A DNA stretch of 64,000 nt, from assembly GCF_000971985.1 (NCBI RefSeq), contig NZ_KQ040798.1:611826-675825 (forward strand), written 5' to 3'. Source of the DNA: Paenibacillus dauci (GTDB taxonomy: Bacteria; Bacillota; Bacilli; Paenibacillales; Paenibacillaceae). Position numbers and translations under genes: made by a program. A model generated the notes under the pieces. The model saw only the letters and a program-made list of their open reading frames with translations, did not search any database and had not been told where the DNA came from. Below are positions 1 to 8,814 of the stretch, one piece after another (position 1 is the stretch's first letter; each line of letters starts with the position of its first letter).

Positions 1-75
1 GCTAATCATTTCCGAAGCGCCTTGCCCATTCAACTAGCTCTATTCTCAAATTCGTAATTAAAAGGAGATTCCCAT

Positions 76-573
76 ATGTCAGGAAGACAACAAGATGAAA
101 TGCAAGACCTCACCCTGCTCGGTAACCAGGGTACCAAATACACATTTGAGTACGATCCAAGTATCTTGGAGAGCTTTGATAACAAACACTCGTATCGTGA
201 TTACTTTGTCAAATTCAACTGCCCGGAATTCACCAGTCTGTGCCCGATTACCGGCCAGCCGGATTTTGCGACCATCTATATCAGCTATATCCCAGATGTG
301 AAAATGGTAGAGAGCAAATCGCTCAAGCTGTACCTGTTCAGCTTCCGTAATCACGGTGATTTCCATGAGGACTGCATGAATATTATCCTCAACGATCTCG
401 TGAAACTGATGGACCCTCGTTATATCGAAGTCTGGGGCAAATTCACCCCGCGTGGCGGCATCTCGATCGATCCATACACCAACTACGGCAAACCGGGCAC
501 CAAGTATGAGCAAATGGCCGAGCATCGCATGATGAACCATGATATGTATCCGGAGACTATTGATAACCGCTAA
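76..573 (+). CDS. queF: NADPH-dependent 7-cyano-7-deazaguanine reductase QueF
   Basis: QueF reduces preQ0 to preQ1 in queuosine biosynthesis, a cytosolic step leading to a modified tRNA wobble base. The 165-residue protein has the length of the short unimodular QueF type. The catalytic cysteine lies in [12 protein letters not shown] (Cys56), followed by the expected aspartate (Asp63). The QueF motif [20 protein letters not shown], which holds the NADPH- and substrate-binding residues, follows near residues 80-100. The start has AAAGGAG seven bases upstream. It is probably the last gene of a que operon whose other members lie left of the window; the first 75 bases do not show a recognisable upstream gene. 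A terminator follows. Confidence 0.96.
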   Translation: MSGRQQDEMQDLTLLGNQGTKYTFEYDPSILESFDNKHSYRDYFVKFNCPEFTSLCPITGQPDFATIYISYIPDVKMVESKSLKLYLFSFRNHGDFHEDCMNIILNDLVKLMDPRYIEVWGKFTPRGGISIDPYTNYGKPGTKYEQMAEHRMMNHDMYPETIDNR

Positions 574-642
574 TTTTTGCAGCGTATAAATCTCTTATGT
601 ATAATCGCTATATTATGTATCTTATTAACTCCATCCTTATCC

Positions 643-695
643 AAAAGCGCATGTCCTTTTCTGCCTCACAGAGAAGAACGTGCGCTTTTGTTTTG
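643..695. terminator. Terminator hairpin after queF
   Basis: AAAAGCGCA pairs with TGCGCTTTT around a partly paired inner segment, and TTTT follows on the plus strand. The A-run on the left could let it also serve the convergent LysR gene ending at 745. Confidence 0.75.
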
Positions 696-744
696 AGTAT
701 CTTATTCCTGTATGGGTTCGTTATACGGTATGCTTATGTACCTG

Positions 745-1653
745 TCAGTACAGTGATCCAGTGTCAGCATCTTCAGGCTGTGAGAAATACTGCCGGGTCA
801 TTTCCATAAAGGCTCTTGCCGCTACTCCCATATAACGATCGGTACGGTACACCAGCTCGATCTTTCGTACAGGAGCCGGATTTACGATAGGGACGGCAGT
901 GAGAACATTATCCAGCAGGGTTGCCAGCATATCATGAAGATGGATACTGAATCCGATCCCTGCCTGTACCATACGCAGCTGGGAAGTCGCCGATCCATTG
1001 TCCATCACGGTTATCAGCTCCCACCCTTTTTCCTGAAAGCATCGTTCGATCAGTATCCTTCCTAGAAATCCCTGTGGATATAAGACAAGCGGTAGCTCTC
1101 TCACCTGCTCCAATTCAATGACTTTCTGCTGACCAAGAGGGTGAACGGCAGGCATGAACAGACTGTAGCTTTCCTCGCCCAGCAGGGTTTGAACGAGGCG
1201 ATGATCCGGACGTTCGGCCAGTCCGATACCAATATCCACTTTATCTTCAAAAATAAACTTGTGCACTTCAATAGTGGGTATAATCTCCAGCCGAACTCCA
1301 GGAAAACGACTGTGAAACTCAATCCATAATTCATTTAGGCGATAATCCAGATCCGATGGCAATACACCGATGCGCAGGGTTCCCCGCTGTTGTACCTGCA
1401 GCTCAGCAATAGAAGAACGTGCATTTTGCATAGTACGCAGAATTGTGGTGCTGTAATGATACAACAATCGGCCTGCTTCGGTCAGCGCTGTCTTTTTGCC
1501 AATGCGATCGAATAACGGTGTGCCAAGTTCGTCTTCGAGTACCCTGATCTGCTGACTCAGTGTAGGCTGTGAGATATTCAGTCGATCAGCAGCCCGGGTA
1601 AAATGAAGTTCTTCGCATACTGCTACAAAATAATGAAGCTGTCGCAGTTCCAT
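745..1653 (-). CDS. LysR-family transcriptional regulator (CynR-like)
   Basis: This is a 302-residue LysR-type regulator. The N-terminal winged HTH (about residues 1-60) reads MELRQLHYFVAVCEELHFTR and then DRLNISQPTLSQQIRVLEDELG, a very typical LysR recognition helix. The rest is the effector-binding domain (about 90-290). GGAGGAGGAG lies just upstream of the ATG. It is divergent from a CynX-type transporter, and a 12-bp inverted repeat lies between them, so control of that transporter is likely. The effector cannot be told from sequence: cynR/cynX pairs often accompany cyanate use, but no cyanase gene is here. Confidence 0.9.
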   Translation of the reverse strand: MELRQLHYFVAVCEELHFTRAADRLNISQPTLSQQIRVLEDELGTPLFDRIGKKTALTEAGRLLYHYSTTILRTMQNARSSIAELQVQQRGTLRIGVLPSDLDYRLNELWIEFHSRFPGVRLEIIPTIEVHKFIFEDKVDIGIGLAERPDHRLVQTLLGEESYSLFMPAVHPLGQQKVIELEQVRELPLVLYPQGFLGRILIERCFQEKGWELITVMDNGSATSQLRMVQAGIGFSIHLHDMLATLLDNVLTAVPIVNPAPVRKIELVYRTDRYMGVAARAFMEMTRQYFSQPEDADTGSLY

Positions 1654-1725
1654 TCTGCTCCTCCTCCACTTGTTATTTCACTTTTTGAGATTAATTTCTC
1701 AGGAATCACACTGTAATCATCGTTT

Positions 1726-1757
1726 CATACTATTATTATTATAGAAATAATAGTATG
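1726..1757. promoter_or_regulatory. Perfect 12-bp inverted repeat, probable LysR operator
   Basis: CATACTATTATT and AATAATAGTATG are exact reverse complements separated by 8 bp. The repeat lies in the divergent space between the LysR gene and the CynX-like gene, where LysR proteins usually bind. A second, shorter symmetric element (TGAGA-N6-TCTCA, 1686-1701) is nearby. Confidence 0.55.
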
Positions 1758-1851
1758 GTACAATCATTTTCTCTGTTTTATGCTGGATAGATGATGGCTC
1801 ATGAAAGAGGCTATCAATTCTTGCTTAAACCTGGGAAAAGGAGCTTTTATC

Positions 1852-3042
1852 ATGCGGTACAGTTTTTATATCATCCTATTAATTCTGGCAGCGCTCAATC
1901 TGCGTCCTGCCATCACTTCTATTTCTCCCCTAATGCAGAGTATTCGAGCCGATCTGGGACTGAATGGAACAATCGCCAGTCTGCTGGTCACTCTGCCGGT
2001 ACTTGGAATGGGGACATTCGCTCCGCTGTCTCTACGTTGGAGTCAGCGCTGGGGAATGGAAAAAGTCATCTGGTGCTCCCTTATCCTGATTGGTCTGTCT
2101 ACTTTTCTGCGCAGCTGGGCACATGTACCAGGACTGCTGCTGGGCAGTGCTCTGATCGCTGGTGCAGGCATCGGAATGATCAGTCCACTGCTCTCCGGCT
2201 TTATCAAAAAATATTTCCCTCATCCTGCAGCCATGGTTAGTCTATATTCGGTATCGATGGTGATTGGTGCTGCGATTGCTTCCGGTCTGGCGGTTCCCAT
2301 GCAGAACTGGACAGGGGGTTCCTGGTCTATCGCTCTGTCCTGCTGGTCCCTACTGGCTCTGATCGCAGCCGTCTTCTGGTTTAAATTGGTGATCCATGTC
2401 AACATACCTGCTGCGGAGCAAGGCATCCAACGAACACGTATGCCTTTTCGCCAAAAACGTGCCTGGCTGCTGACTGTATTCTTTGGTCTAATGTCGTCTA
2501 TTTTTTATTCTTTTACCGCCTGGTTATCTCCGATTATGCAGCATATCGGATATTCCCAGCTGCAGGCCGGTTATATGGTGACACTGTTCACTCTGACACA
2601 GATTCCGGTGAGTTTTCTGATTCCGGCTGGTGCTCACCGATTCGGTCGCCGCAAATGGTGGTTGATTGGATGCAGTATTATGGAGCTTATCGCACTAACG
2701 CTGCTAGTAATGGGAAATCTGCCTGTACTCGCTGTAATTTTGTTAAGTATAGGTACAGGTGGATTATTCCCGCTGGCACTGATGCTACCTATTCAGGAGG
2801 CACCGGATACGGCACAGGCCAATGCATTATCTGCCATGAATCAGAGTGTAGGTTATTTGATTGGCGCTATGGGTCCGCTAATGATTGGCTGGTTATATGA
2901 CAGCTACCATAGCTTCCTGCCTGCTTATCTGGTGCTGGCTGTTGTTATCAGCGTTATGATTCTGCTTCAATGGCGAATTGGTCATTACACAGGTGACACG
3001 GATCAGACCGCTTCTGTTCGTCCGGTAATGTCATCCGAATAA
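1852..3042 (+). CDS. CynX/NimT-family MFS transporter
   Basis: This is a 396-residue, twelve-helix major facilitator protein. The N-terminus, with LAALNLRPAITSISPLMQSI in the first helix and loop, is characteristic of the CynX/NimT group, whose members have been linked to cyanate, nitroimidazole or other small-molecule transport. The frame is open from 1801, but ATG 1852 is preferred because AAAAGGAG lies immediately upstream and the protein then begins at the first helix. It is probably controlled by the divergent LysR regulator. The substrate is not determined; export is as likely as import. Confidence 0.88.
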   Translation: MRYSFYIILLILAALNLRPAITSISPLMQSIRADLGLNGTIASLLVTLPVLGMGTFAPLSLRWSQRWGMEKVIWCSLILIGLSTFLRSWAHVPGLLLGSALIAGAGIGMISPLLSGFIKKYFPHPAAMVSLYSVSMVIGAAIASGLAVPMQNWTGGSWSIALSCWSLLALIAAVFWFKLVIHVNIPAAEQGIQRTRMPFRQKRAWLLTVFFGLMSSIFYSFTAWLSPIMQHIGYSQLQAGYMVTLFTLTQIPVSFLIPAGAHRFGRRKWWLIGCSIMELIALTLLVMGNLPVLAVILLSIGTGGLFPLALMLPIQEAPDTAQANALSAMNQSVGYLIGAMGPLMIGWLYDSYHSFLPAYLVLAVVISVMILLQWRIGHYTGDTDQTASVRPVMSSE

Positions 3043-3063
3043 ATTTTTATACTTTTACACAAT

Positions 3064-3101
3064 AAAAAAAGCGCTGTTCCAATATGGAATGGCGCCTTTT
3101 T
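3064..3101 (+). terminator. Terminator of the CynX-like gene
   Basis: GCGCTGTTCC and GGAATGGCGC pair around AATAT, flanked by A7 and followed by TTTTT. Confidence 0.8.
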
Positions 3102-3219
3102 GCAGTTTATATAATTTGCTGTTTACTATTCTACTTTACTGTTTTTTATTCTACTTTATTGAACCCGTGATTGTTAACCGCACCTCACTTTCACTTGCTT
3201 GTAAAGTCCGGAATACTAC

Positions 3220-4623
3220 TCAAAAGAGACTAAGCGGTTTTTCATTTCGGATGTGCAGTGACTTTCCTACAGCATGATCATGCACACCTTTTTCGCGGGT
3301 ATAAACGATATGTCCGCGTACAACTGTCATACTGACCTGACAGCCCATCTCCCTGTCTACGTATGGGCTATGCTTATGCCGGTAGAGCAGCTGTTCGGAT
3401 TGTACGGTATACGCTGTATTCAGATCTACCAGCACAAGGTCTGCATCTGCACCGATTCGTATTTCTCCTTTTTGCGGATATAATCCGAATCGGCGTGCAG
3501 GTGCTTGGGACAGCATCCGGCTGATTAGCGGCAGCGGCAAACCTCGCTTCTTGTATCCTTCACTAATCATTAGTTCCAGGGAATGCTGGGCTCCCGAGAT
3601 GCCTCCCCAGGCGTCGAACATATCGGCGGCAGCAGCGGTCTTGAGTACAGTCGGACATGGCGAATGATCCGAAGTAATCATATCTATATCCCCTGCTGCG
3701 ACACACTGCCACAGCAGTTCTTGTTCATCCAGGCTGCGCAGCGGTGGTGCACATTTGGCAGCCGGACCAATCTGCTCCAGATCAACATCTGTTAGCGTCA
3801 AATAATGAGGACAGGTCTCCAGAGTCACATCCATGCCTTCCTGTCTGGCGTCCTGAATCATCCGTACTGCTGCTGCACTGCTGATATGTACAAAATGCAG
3901 TGAACAGCCGGTCTGTCTGCCATACTCCAGTGCTGTACGTACTGCTTCCAGCTCTGCCTGTATCGGGCGGGATGCGGAATAATCGGCAGCTGTGGTGCGT
4001 CCTTCAGCCAACAAGGCTGCTGTCCACGCAGAGACGATAGGTTCACTTTCAGCATGAAGCGCGAGTACGCGGCCCATACGGGCAATATGCCTCATTCCTT
4101 CAAGCAGAGTAAGATCATCGACATTGCGAAAAGCTTCTTCACTCGGGTCACCGGGCGCCGACATGAATGCCTTGAATCCGCATACTCCCTGCTCACTGAG
4201 CGCATCCAGCTCTTGCAGATTGCCCGGTACCAACCCACCCCAGCAGGCATAATCAATATGGGAATGACCCACTGCCAATTCCCTTTTCTGCTGCAGCGCG
4301 GCCGGTGTTACTGTCGGGGGAACGCCATTGAGCGGCATATCCATATACGTGGTGCATCCTCCTGCAGCCAGTGCTGCCGATCCAGTCACGAATCCTTCCC
4401 AATCGCCAAATCCCGGTTCATTCAGATGCACATGCGCATCAATCATACCGGCCATAATATACAAACCTTCTGCGTTCACGAGCTGTCTGGCGCTCTCGAT
4501 ATCCTCGCAAGAAAGCTTGCCAATATGCACAATGACGCCTTTATCGACGGCGATATCGGTCTGCTGCACCTTATCCGGGAAAACCACGGTTCCGCCTGTA
4601 AATACCAGATCATAGGAATACAT
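3220..4623 (-). CDS. allB: Allantoinase-like cyclic amidohydrolase
   Basis: A member of the dihydroorotase/hydantoinase/allantoinase superfamily. It most likely opens the hydantoin ring of allantoin to allantoate in the cytoplasm. Seen in the 467-residue product: the metal motif DAHVHLNEP (about residues 62-70), the lysine that becomes carboxylated in GFKAFMS, further metal histidines in LHAE and LHFVHIS, and the aspartate in ITSDHSP. Start 4623 gives the family's usual N-terminus (YDLVFTGGTVV) with AGGAG ten bases upstream. ATG 4683, with GGGAG, is an alternative. It is the last gene of the GntR-ABC unit, and this proximity suggests the importer brings in its substrate or a precursor. Allantoin is the best guess; another ureide or hydantoin is possible. 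Confidence 0.85.
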   Translation of the reverse strand: MYSYDLVFTGGTVVFPDKVQQTDIAVDKGVIVHIGKLSCEDIESARQLVNAEGLYIMAGMIDAHVHLNEPGFGDWEGFVTGSAALAAGGCTTYMDMPLNGVPPTVTPAALQQKRELAVGHSHIDYACWGGLVPGNLQELDALSEQGVCGFKAFMSAPGDPSEEAFRNVDDLTLLEGMRHIARMGRVLALHAESEPIVSAWTAALLAEGRTTAADYSASRPIQAELEAVRTALEYGRQTGCSLHFVHISSAAAVRMIQDARQEGMDVTLETCPHYLTLTDVDLEQIGPAAKCAPPLRSLDEQELLWQCVAAGDIDMITSDHSPCPTVLKTAAAADMFDAWGGISGAQHSLELMISEGYKKRGLPLPLISRMLSQAPARRFGLYPQKGEIRIGADADLVLVDLNTAYTVQSEQLLYRHKHSPYVDREMGCQVSMTVVRGHIVYTREKGVHDHAVGKSLHIRNEKPLSLF

Positions 4624-4791
4624 GGGCTGCACGCTCCTGTCTGCGAGATGATTATGTACAGCGGGAGAGCATCCTGTACTCATGATGTCTCCCGCCAGAT
4701 ACTGCAAGTCTGTTGGCTCTCATTATAAGGATTCAGCAGGTTTACTCACTATTGACCGATTATCCTGTTGGTTATTATTGTTCACTATCGG

Positions 4792-5865
4792 TTACTTGAT
4801 ATCTGCCTCTACCAGGGAAGAATCCACATCTTTGAGCAGGCTTAGATCATGATAGGATGCCGGCGCCGGGATGGAAGTGATATTGCCAACCGATTGCAGG
4901 TAATTACCAACCGCCGGACCATTACTTCCATTTACATACGTATCGTCCACTTTCATGGAATAGACATTACGATTCATGATTTCCTTGAGTTCAGCTTCGC
5001 TTAAGTGCAGTTCGGGAGCGAGTATTTTGATTGCTTCTTCGCGATGATCATTAATATAATCGGTTGCTTTGTCGAGTGCGCGCAGCACGGCTTTCACTGT
5101 ATTCGGATTTTCCTCGAGATACTTGTCAGTGACTTGAACAGTGGTATGTACACTCATCCAGTTCACATCACCTTTGTTGTCGGGAAGCTCGCTCTTCGTA
5201 CCACTGAACAGGAACTTGCCACCACCCTGCACTGCTTTGGTAATAAAAGGCTCCCAGGCTGCCATCGCATCAATATCGCCATTTTGCAGCGCAACTACCG
5301 CATCGCTCGGTGCCAGATTGACGAATTTGATTTTGCTAACGTCCACGCCCAGTTCCTTGCCCATATTATCAATCGCAATTTTGACATCGGCTCCGTTAGG
5401 AATACCGATCGTTTTGCCTTCCAGATCCTTGGCGGAACTAAGCTGCAATTTGGAGGAACCGACTACGGCCTGCGTACCGGCAATTTGAGCCAGAGGGGCG
5501 ACAATTTTGACACCGATATTATTGGATTTGAGGATAATATCCATAAAGTTGGTCTGGATACTGATTGGCGCACTGCCGCCGGAAATCATCGGACCAATAT
5601 CGGGGCCACTCTCGATCAGCTTGCTCTCGACATTCAGCCCCTCTTCCTTAAAGTAACCCAGCTTGTCCGCAATAATCTGCTGCGAAGAGATCTGCGCATC
5701 CCGTACACCGACCAGCATAATATCCGTCTGTTCCAGACCGGTGGCTGCCCCTGTACCACTCGCCGCGGCTGTTTCTTTGTCTGCTGTTCCTCCGCTGGAG
5801 CATGCTGTTGCCAATACCGATACCATCGCCAGACCCGTTATCATTTGCAGCCAATTCTTCTTCAT
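4792..5865 (-). CDS. ABC importer substrate-binding lipoprotein (SsuA/TauA/NMT1 type)
   Basis: A 357-residue exported binding protein. The N-terminus is a lipoprotein signal peptide ending LATACSSG, and a Ser/Thr/Gly/Ala linker follows. The core resembles the SsuA/TauA/NMT1-like family: DIMLVGVRDAQ, LGYFKEEGLNVE, GGSAPISIQTNFMDI, then GKTIGIPNGAD and the DAMAAWEPF segment. Such proteins bind sulfonates, nitrate, taurine, pyrimidine precursors and other small anions or heterocycles, so the family alone does not give the substrate. AAGGGGG precedes the ATG. It is followed by the permease gene upstream in the unit and by the allantoinase-like gene downstream. Confidence 0.9.
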   Translation of the reverse strand: MKKNWLQMITGLAMVSVLATACSSGGTADKETAAASGTGAATGLEQTDIMLVGVRDAQISSQQIIADKLGYFKEEGLNVESKLIESGPDIGPMISGGSAPISIQTNFMDIILKSNNIGVKIVAPLAQIAGTQAVVGSSKLQLSSAKDLEGKTIGIPNGADVKIAIDNMGKELGVDVSKIKFVNLAPSDAVVALQNGDIDAMAAWEPFITKAVQGGGKFLFSGTKSELPDNKGDVNWMSVHTTVQVTDKYLEENPNTVKAVLRALDKATDYINDHREEAIKILAPELHLSEAELKEIMNRNVYSMKVDDTYVNGSNGPAVGNYLQSVGNITSIPAPASYHDLSLLKDVDSSLVEADIK

Positions 5866-5997
5866 TTCTGTTTCCCCCTTGAATATAGAATGGATTGTAT
5901 CTTATATATGGATACCTCCTGCTACGTTGTTCTGGCTGTTAAGGTATTTATCCCGACATTGCTTGTTTCCTGTAATTTCGTTGTTGTTTTCCCATTG

Positions 5998-6888
5998 TTA
6001 TCTGACTTTTTCTACTGCTTCTCCAATACCGCCACGACGCCAGGCCAGTACTTTGCGTTCCAGCAGCTTGAGCAGCAGGGCGAACAGGCTGTATTCGATA
6101 CCGATCAGAATAATCGCTACGAACATATTCGTTACTTTAAAATAGTTGCGCGCATCCACGATCAGATAGCCCAGACCCGAATCGGCGCCCATCATCTCCG
6201 ATACGATCAATGCGGAAAAAGAAAGTCCCAGACTAATCTGCGCACCGATCAGCAGATTCGGAATAGCCGAAGGAATCATAATGCGGGTAAACACCTGACG
6301 CTGCGAAGCACCCAGACTGAGCGCCGAGCGAATCAGCGTCGAAGGTACGGATTTGAATCCTTCTACCGTATTGACCAGTACCGGGACAAATGTCGTCCAT
6401 GCAATGAGCAGCACTTTGGGGAATTCACCAATACCAAACCAGATAATAAACAACGGCAGCAGAGCGAGCGAAGGAATCGGGCTTACCAGCGTTAGAAAAG
6501 GCGACATCCAGCGCTCCAGCATGGAGAACTTGCTCATTAATACCGCTAGCAGCACAGCCACTGTCGCCCCACAGGCAAACCCGAAAAAGATACGCATGGA
6601 GCTGGCGAGCAGACTGTCGGTAATAATGCCTGTTTGGGCAAGTTCCCAGCCGTCATGAACCAGCAGGGATGGCGCTGGCAGAAACAATGGATTGAACATC
6701 TGGATACGACCGTTCAGCTGGGAGAACAGCTCCCATACTACAAAAAATAGCACATATGGAATTACATTTTTGATCATACCCATAGTAGATTGCAAGCCCG
6801 TACCTTTGCGCTTGCGGACCGTATTCAGCTGGAGCGCCGGTGCAGCAGCCTCCCCGGTTTTGGATAAGGTGGTCTGAATTTCATTCAT
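5998..6888 (-). CDS. ABC importer permease (SsuC/TauC type)
   Basis: The 296-residue inner-membrane permease of the importer. It has about six helices and a BPD_transp_1 domain. The coupling-helix segment reads EGFKSVPSTLIRSALSLGAS, followed by PSAIPNLLIGAQISLGLSFS. The ATG overlaps the stop of the ATPase gene in an ATGA, which indicates translational coupling. Confidence 0.92.
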   Translation of the reverse strand: MNEIQTTLSKTGEAAAPALQLNTVRKRKGTGLQSTMGMIKNVIPYVLFFVVWELFSQLNGRIQMFNPLFLPAPSLLVHDGWELAQTGIITDSLLASSMRIFFGFACGATVAVLLAVLMSKFSMLERWMSPFLTLVSPIPSLALLPLFIIWFGIGEFPKVLLIAWTTFVPVLVNTVEGFKSVPSTLIRSALSLGASQRQVFTRIMIPSAIPNLLIGAQISLGLSFSALIVSEMMGADSGLGYLIVDARNYFKVTNMFVAIILIGIEYSLFALLLKLLERKVLAWRRGGIGEAVEKVR

Positions 6889-7628
6889 ACGATAACCTCC
6901 TCTTCATCTTCCATGAGCAGCCGTTCGATCCGCGCCATCATATCCGCGAATCCTGGAGAATCAAAGGAACGAGGATGCTGAATGCCAATCTCGAATACCT
7001 CGGCAACAACTCCATGTTTCATCACGACGACCCGGTCTGCCAGATAGACGGCTTCACTAATACTGTGGGTGACAAATAAAATTGTCGTATGCAGCTTCTC
7101 GTACAGTCTTCGCAGTTCACGCTGCATCATATCACGTGTCAGAATATCCAGTGCGCCGAACGGCTCATCCATCAGCAGGATATCCGGATGGCTTGCCAGT
7201 GCCCGGGCGATACCAACCCGCTGCTTCATGCCGCCGGACAGCTCTGCCGGATAATGGGCTCCGTATGCTTCCAGCCCTACCAGACCGAGGAACTCCCTGG
7301 CGGTCTCGCGTGCCTGCTTTTTGGGCATCCCCTGTACTTCCGGACCAAAAGCTACATTCTCCAGTACCGTACACCAAGGGAAAAGTGCATGATCCTGGAA
7401 GACCATACCACGCTGACGGGACGGTCCCTGAATCTTCTCGCCATTAATCTTGATCTCGCCTTCATCGGGAAATATGTACCCCGCTACCATATTCAGCAGT
7501 GTTGATTTGCCACAGCCGCTGTGTCCGAGAATACAGATAAATTCATTTTCATGAATAGTCAGATCCACATCCTGCAGAATCGTCCGCTCACCAAAATTTT
7601 TGCGTACCTTTTCAACGATTAATTTCAT
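6885..7628 (-). CDS. ABC importer ATP-binding protein (SsuB/TauB type)
   Basis: A 247-residue cytosolic ATPase. It has Walker A GHSGCGKSTL, Q-loop FQDHALFPW, signature LSGGMKQRVGIARAL, Walker B DILLMDEPFGALD and switch histidine FVTHSISEA. The frame is open from 7652, but ATG 7628 is chosen because AAAGGAG lies about ten bases upstream and MKLIVEKVRKNF is a normal start for this family. A TTGTATACAA-type palindrome about 50 bp upstream suggests local control by the neighbouring GntR protein. Confidence 0.93.
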   Translation of the reverse strand: MKLIVEKVRKNFGERTILQDVDLTIHENEFICILGHSGCGKSTLLNMVAGYIFPDEGEIKINGEKIQGPSRQRGMVFQDHALFPWCTVLENVAFGPEVQGMPKKQARETAREFLGLVGLEAYGAHYPAELSGGMKQRVGIARALASHPDILLMDEPFGALDILTRDMMQRELRRLYEKLHTTILFVTHSISEAVYLADRVVVMKHGVVAEVFEIGIQHPRSFDSPGFADMMARIERLLMEDEEEVIV

Positions 7629-7677
7629 CAGGCTTCTCTCCTTTGGGTACAATCTGTATCGGATTTGGCATCCAACA

Positions 7678-7689
7678 TTGTATACAATC
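7678..7689. promoter_or_regulatory. ATTGTATACAAT palindrome, likely GntR operator
   Basis: A perfect 12-bp palindrome between the GntR gene and the ABC ATPase gene. TTGTATACAA-like sites are typical targets of FadR-subfamily GntR regulators; the assignment to the adjacent regulator is inferred. Confidence 0.5.
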
Positions 7690-7705
7690 CATAGCAGACA
7701 GAAGT

Positions 7706-8392
7706 TTATACGGTTTGTCCGCCTGCCTGCCGCTGTTCCTGCAAAATATCTGCCAGTGATAATGCACGTGCATGCTGTTCATTAAAGTTCAACTCCTGCT
7801 CGATCTCTCCCAGATGATCCAGCATAAGCTGTTCGGCCAAAGTCGCTTCTCCTTGCCGAATCGCTTCCAGGATTCGCTGATGATCCTGACAGCACTTGGT
7901 CTTCTGCTCTCCATACAGGGCAATCACTACATAAGAGAGAGAAATCAGCTCTTCCAGATAACGATAGTAATAAGAATTTCCTGAAGCTTCTGCCAGCTTG
8001 AGATGAAAATCGCCTGTTATCCGTATCGCTTCCAGAATACGTCCATCACGCTGAGCTGCGTGTTCTTCCTGGATCAAACGACTGAGCCGGATATACTGAT
8101 CATTCTTGAATTCCTGACATAGCTTCTGTACAACAGCGACTTCTATAACACGTCTCATCTCAAAAATCTGTCTGGCTTCATAGATCGTCGGACAGGAGAC
8201 AAATGCTCCTTTGTAAGGAATGATAGTTACCAGTTTCTCTGCTGCCAGACGACGAACTACATTACGCACCGGTGTCCGACTAACTCCAAATGACTCTGCC
8301 AGCACTTCTTCTACCAACTGCATATTGGGACGCATCTTCTGCTCAATAATAGCCTGCTTGATTGCATCGTAGATTTCCTGTTCCTGGCCCAA
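7706..8392 (-). CDS. GntR-family (FadR/FCD subfamily) regulator
   Basis: A 228-residue regulator. The N-terminal winged HTH has EVLAESFGVSRTPVRNVVRRLAAEKLV (about residues 28-55). The C-terminal all-helical FCD ligand domain has RRVIEVAVVQKL and the metal/ligand histidine segments DFHLKLAEASGN and DHLGEIEQEL. Translation appears to start at TTG 8392 with AAAGGAG ten bases upstream. The ATG closer to the ribosome site (8412) is in another frame. It heads the importer-amidohydrolase unit. FCD proteins usually bind small carboxylates or ureides and act as substrate-relieved repressors. Confidence 0.9.
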   Translation of the reverse strand: MGQEQEIYDAIKQAIIEQKMRPNMQLVEEVLAESFGVSRTPVRNVVRRLAAEKLVTIIPYKGAFVSCPTIYEARQIFEMRRVIEVAVVQKLCQEFKNDQYIRLSRLIQEEHAAQRDGRILEAIRITGDFHLKLAEASGNSYYYRYLEELISLSYVVIALYGEQKTKCCQDHQRILEAIRQGEATLAEQLMLDHLGEIEQELNFNEQHARALSLADILQEQRQAGGQTV

Positions 8393-8438
8393 TATTCATG
8401 CGCTCCTTTCGGACTGTATCGCAACTTTATTTACACGG

Positions 8439-8468
8439 AGTATAGAATGCGCTCTATAATTACGTCAA
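8439..8468 (-). promoter_or_regulatory. Sigma-A promoter of the GntR-importer unit with embedded palindrome
   Basis: On the minus strand TTGACG (8463-8468) is followed after 18 bp by TATACT (8439-8444). TATAGA-N6-TCTATA (8441-8458) overlaps the -10 and spacer, a placement that suits autorepression. No other gene lies between here and the GntR start. Confidence 0.6.
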
Positions 8469-8814
8469 TAAATTTAACATACAAAGCTTTATTTTCTATT
8501 ATCGTGCACTAAAAGTGACGTTTACATTTGTAACCATAGCTAATTCTTTACTTTATGTAATATATTCTTACTTTAAATCCAAATTATAAATAATTAAAAA
8601 GATTTACCTCTGAATGTAAGTTAGTTAATGTGACATTAGCATTTCAACTACTCACAACTAAAAAGCTTTTCAACTTCTTCAGCTGATTAGTCCCATAAAG
8701 AACTGGTTATGGATTACTGCTACTTTTACTGTTAAAATATACCAAACCACATCTTACTGTTATGCATACGCTGGGCTGCTCCATCATCCGTATTTCCGAC
8801 AGGAGGAAACGAAA
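8469..8814. other. AT-rich divergent intergenic region before ispA
   Basis: No gene is seen. The stretch holds one exact 6-1-6 palindrome, TAATGTGACATTA (8626-8638), which could be an operator for the protease gene. No convincing -35/-10 pair was found for it. Confidence 0.4.

Noticed and set aside
597-809. 70-codon frame after queF
   Set aside because: It passes through the queF terminator and into the end of the LysR gene on the other strand.
5005-6495. 496-codon open frame on the plus strand
   Set aside because: It lies opposite the binding-protein and permease genes, which have clear family motifs. It has no ribosome site and a composition rich in Cys, His, Arg and Gln typical of an antisense shadow.
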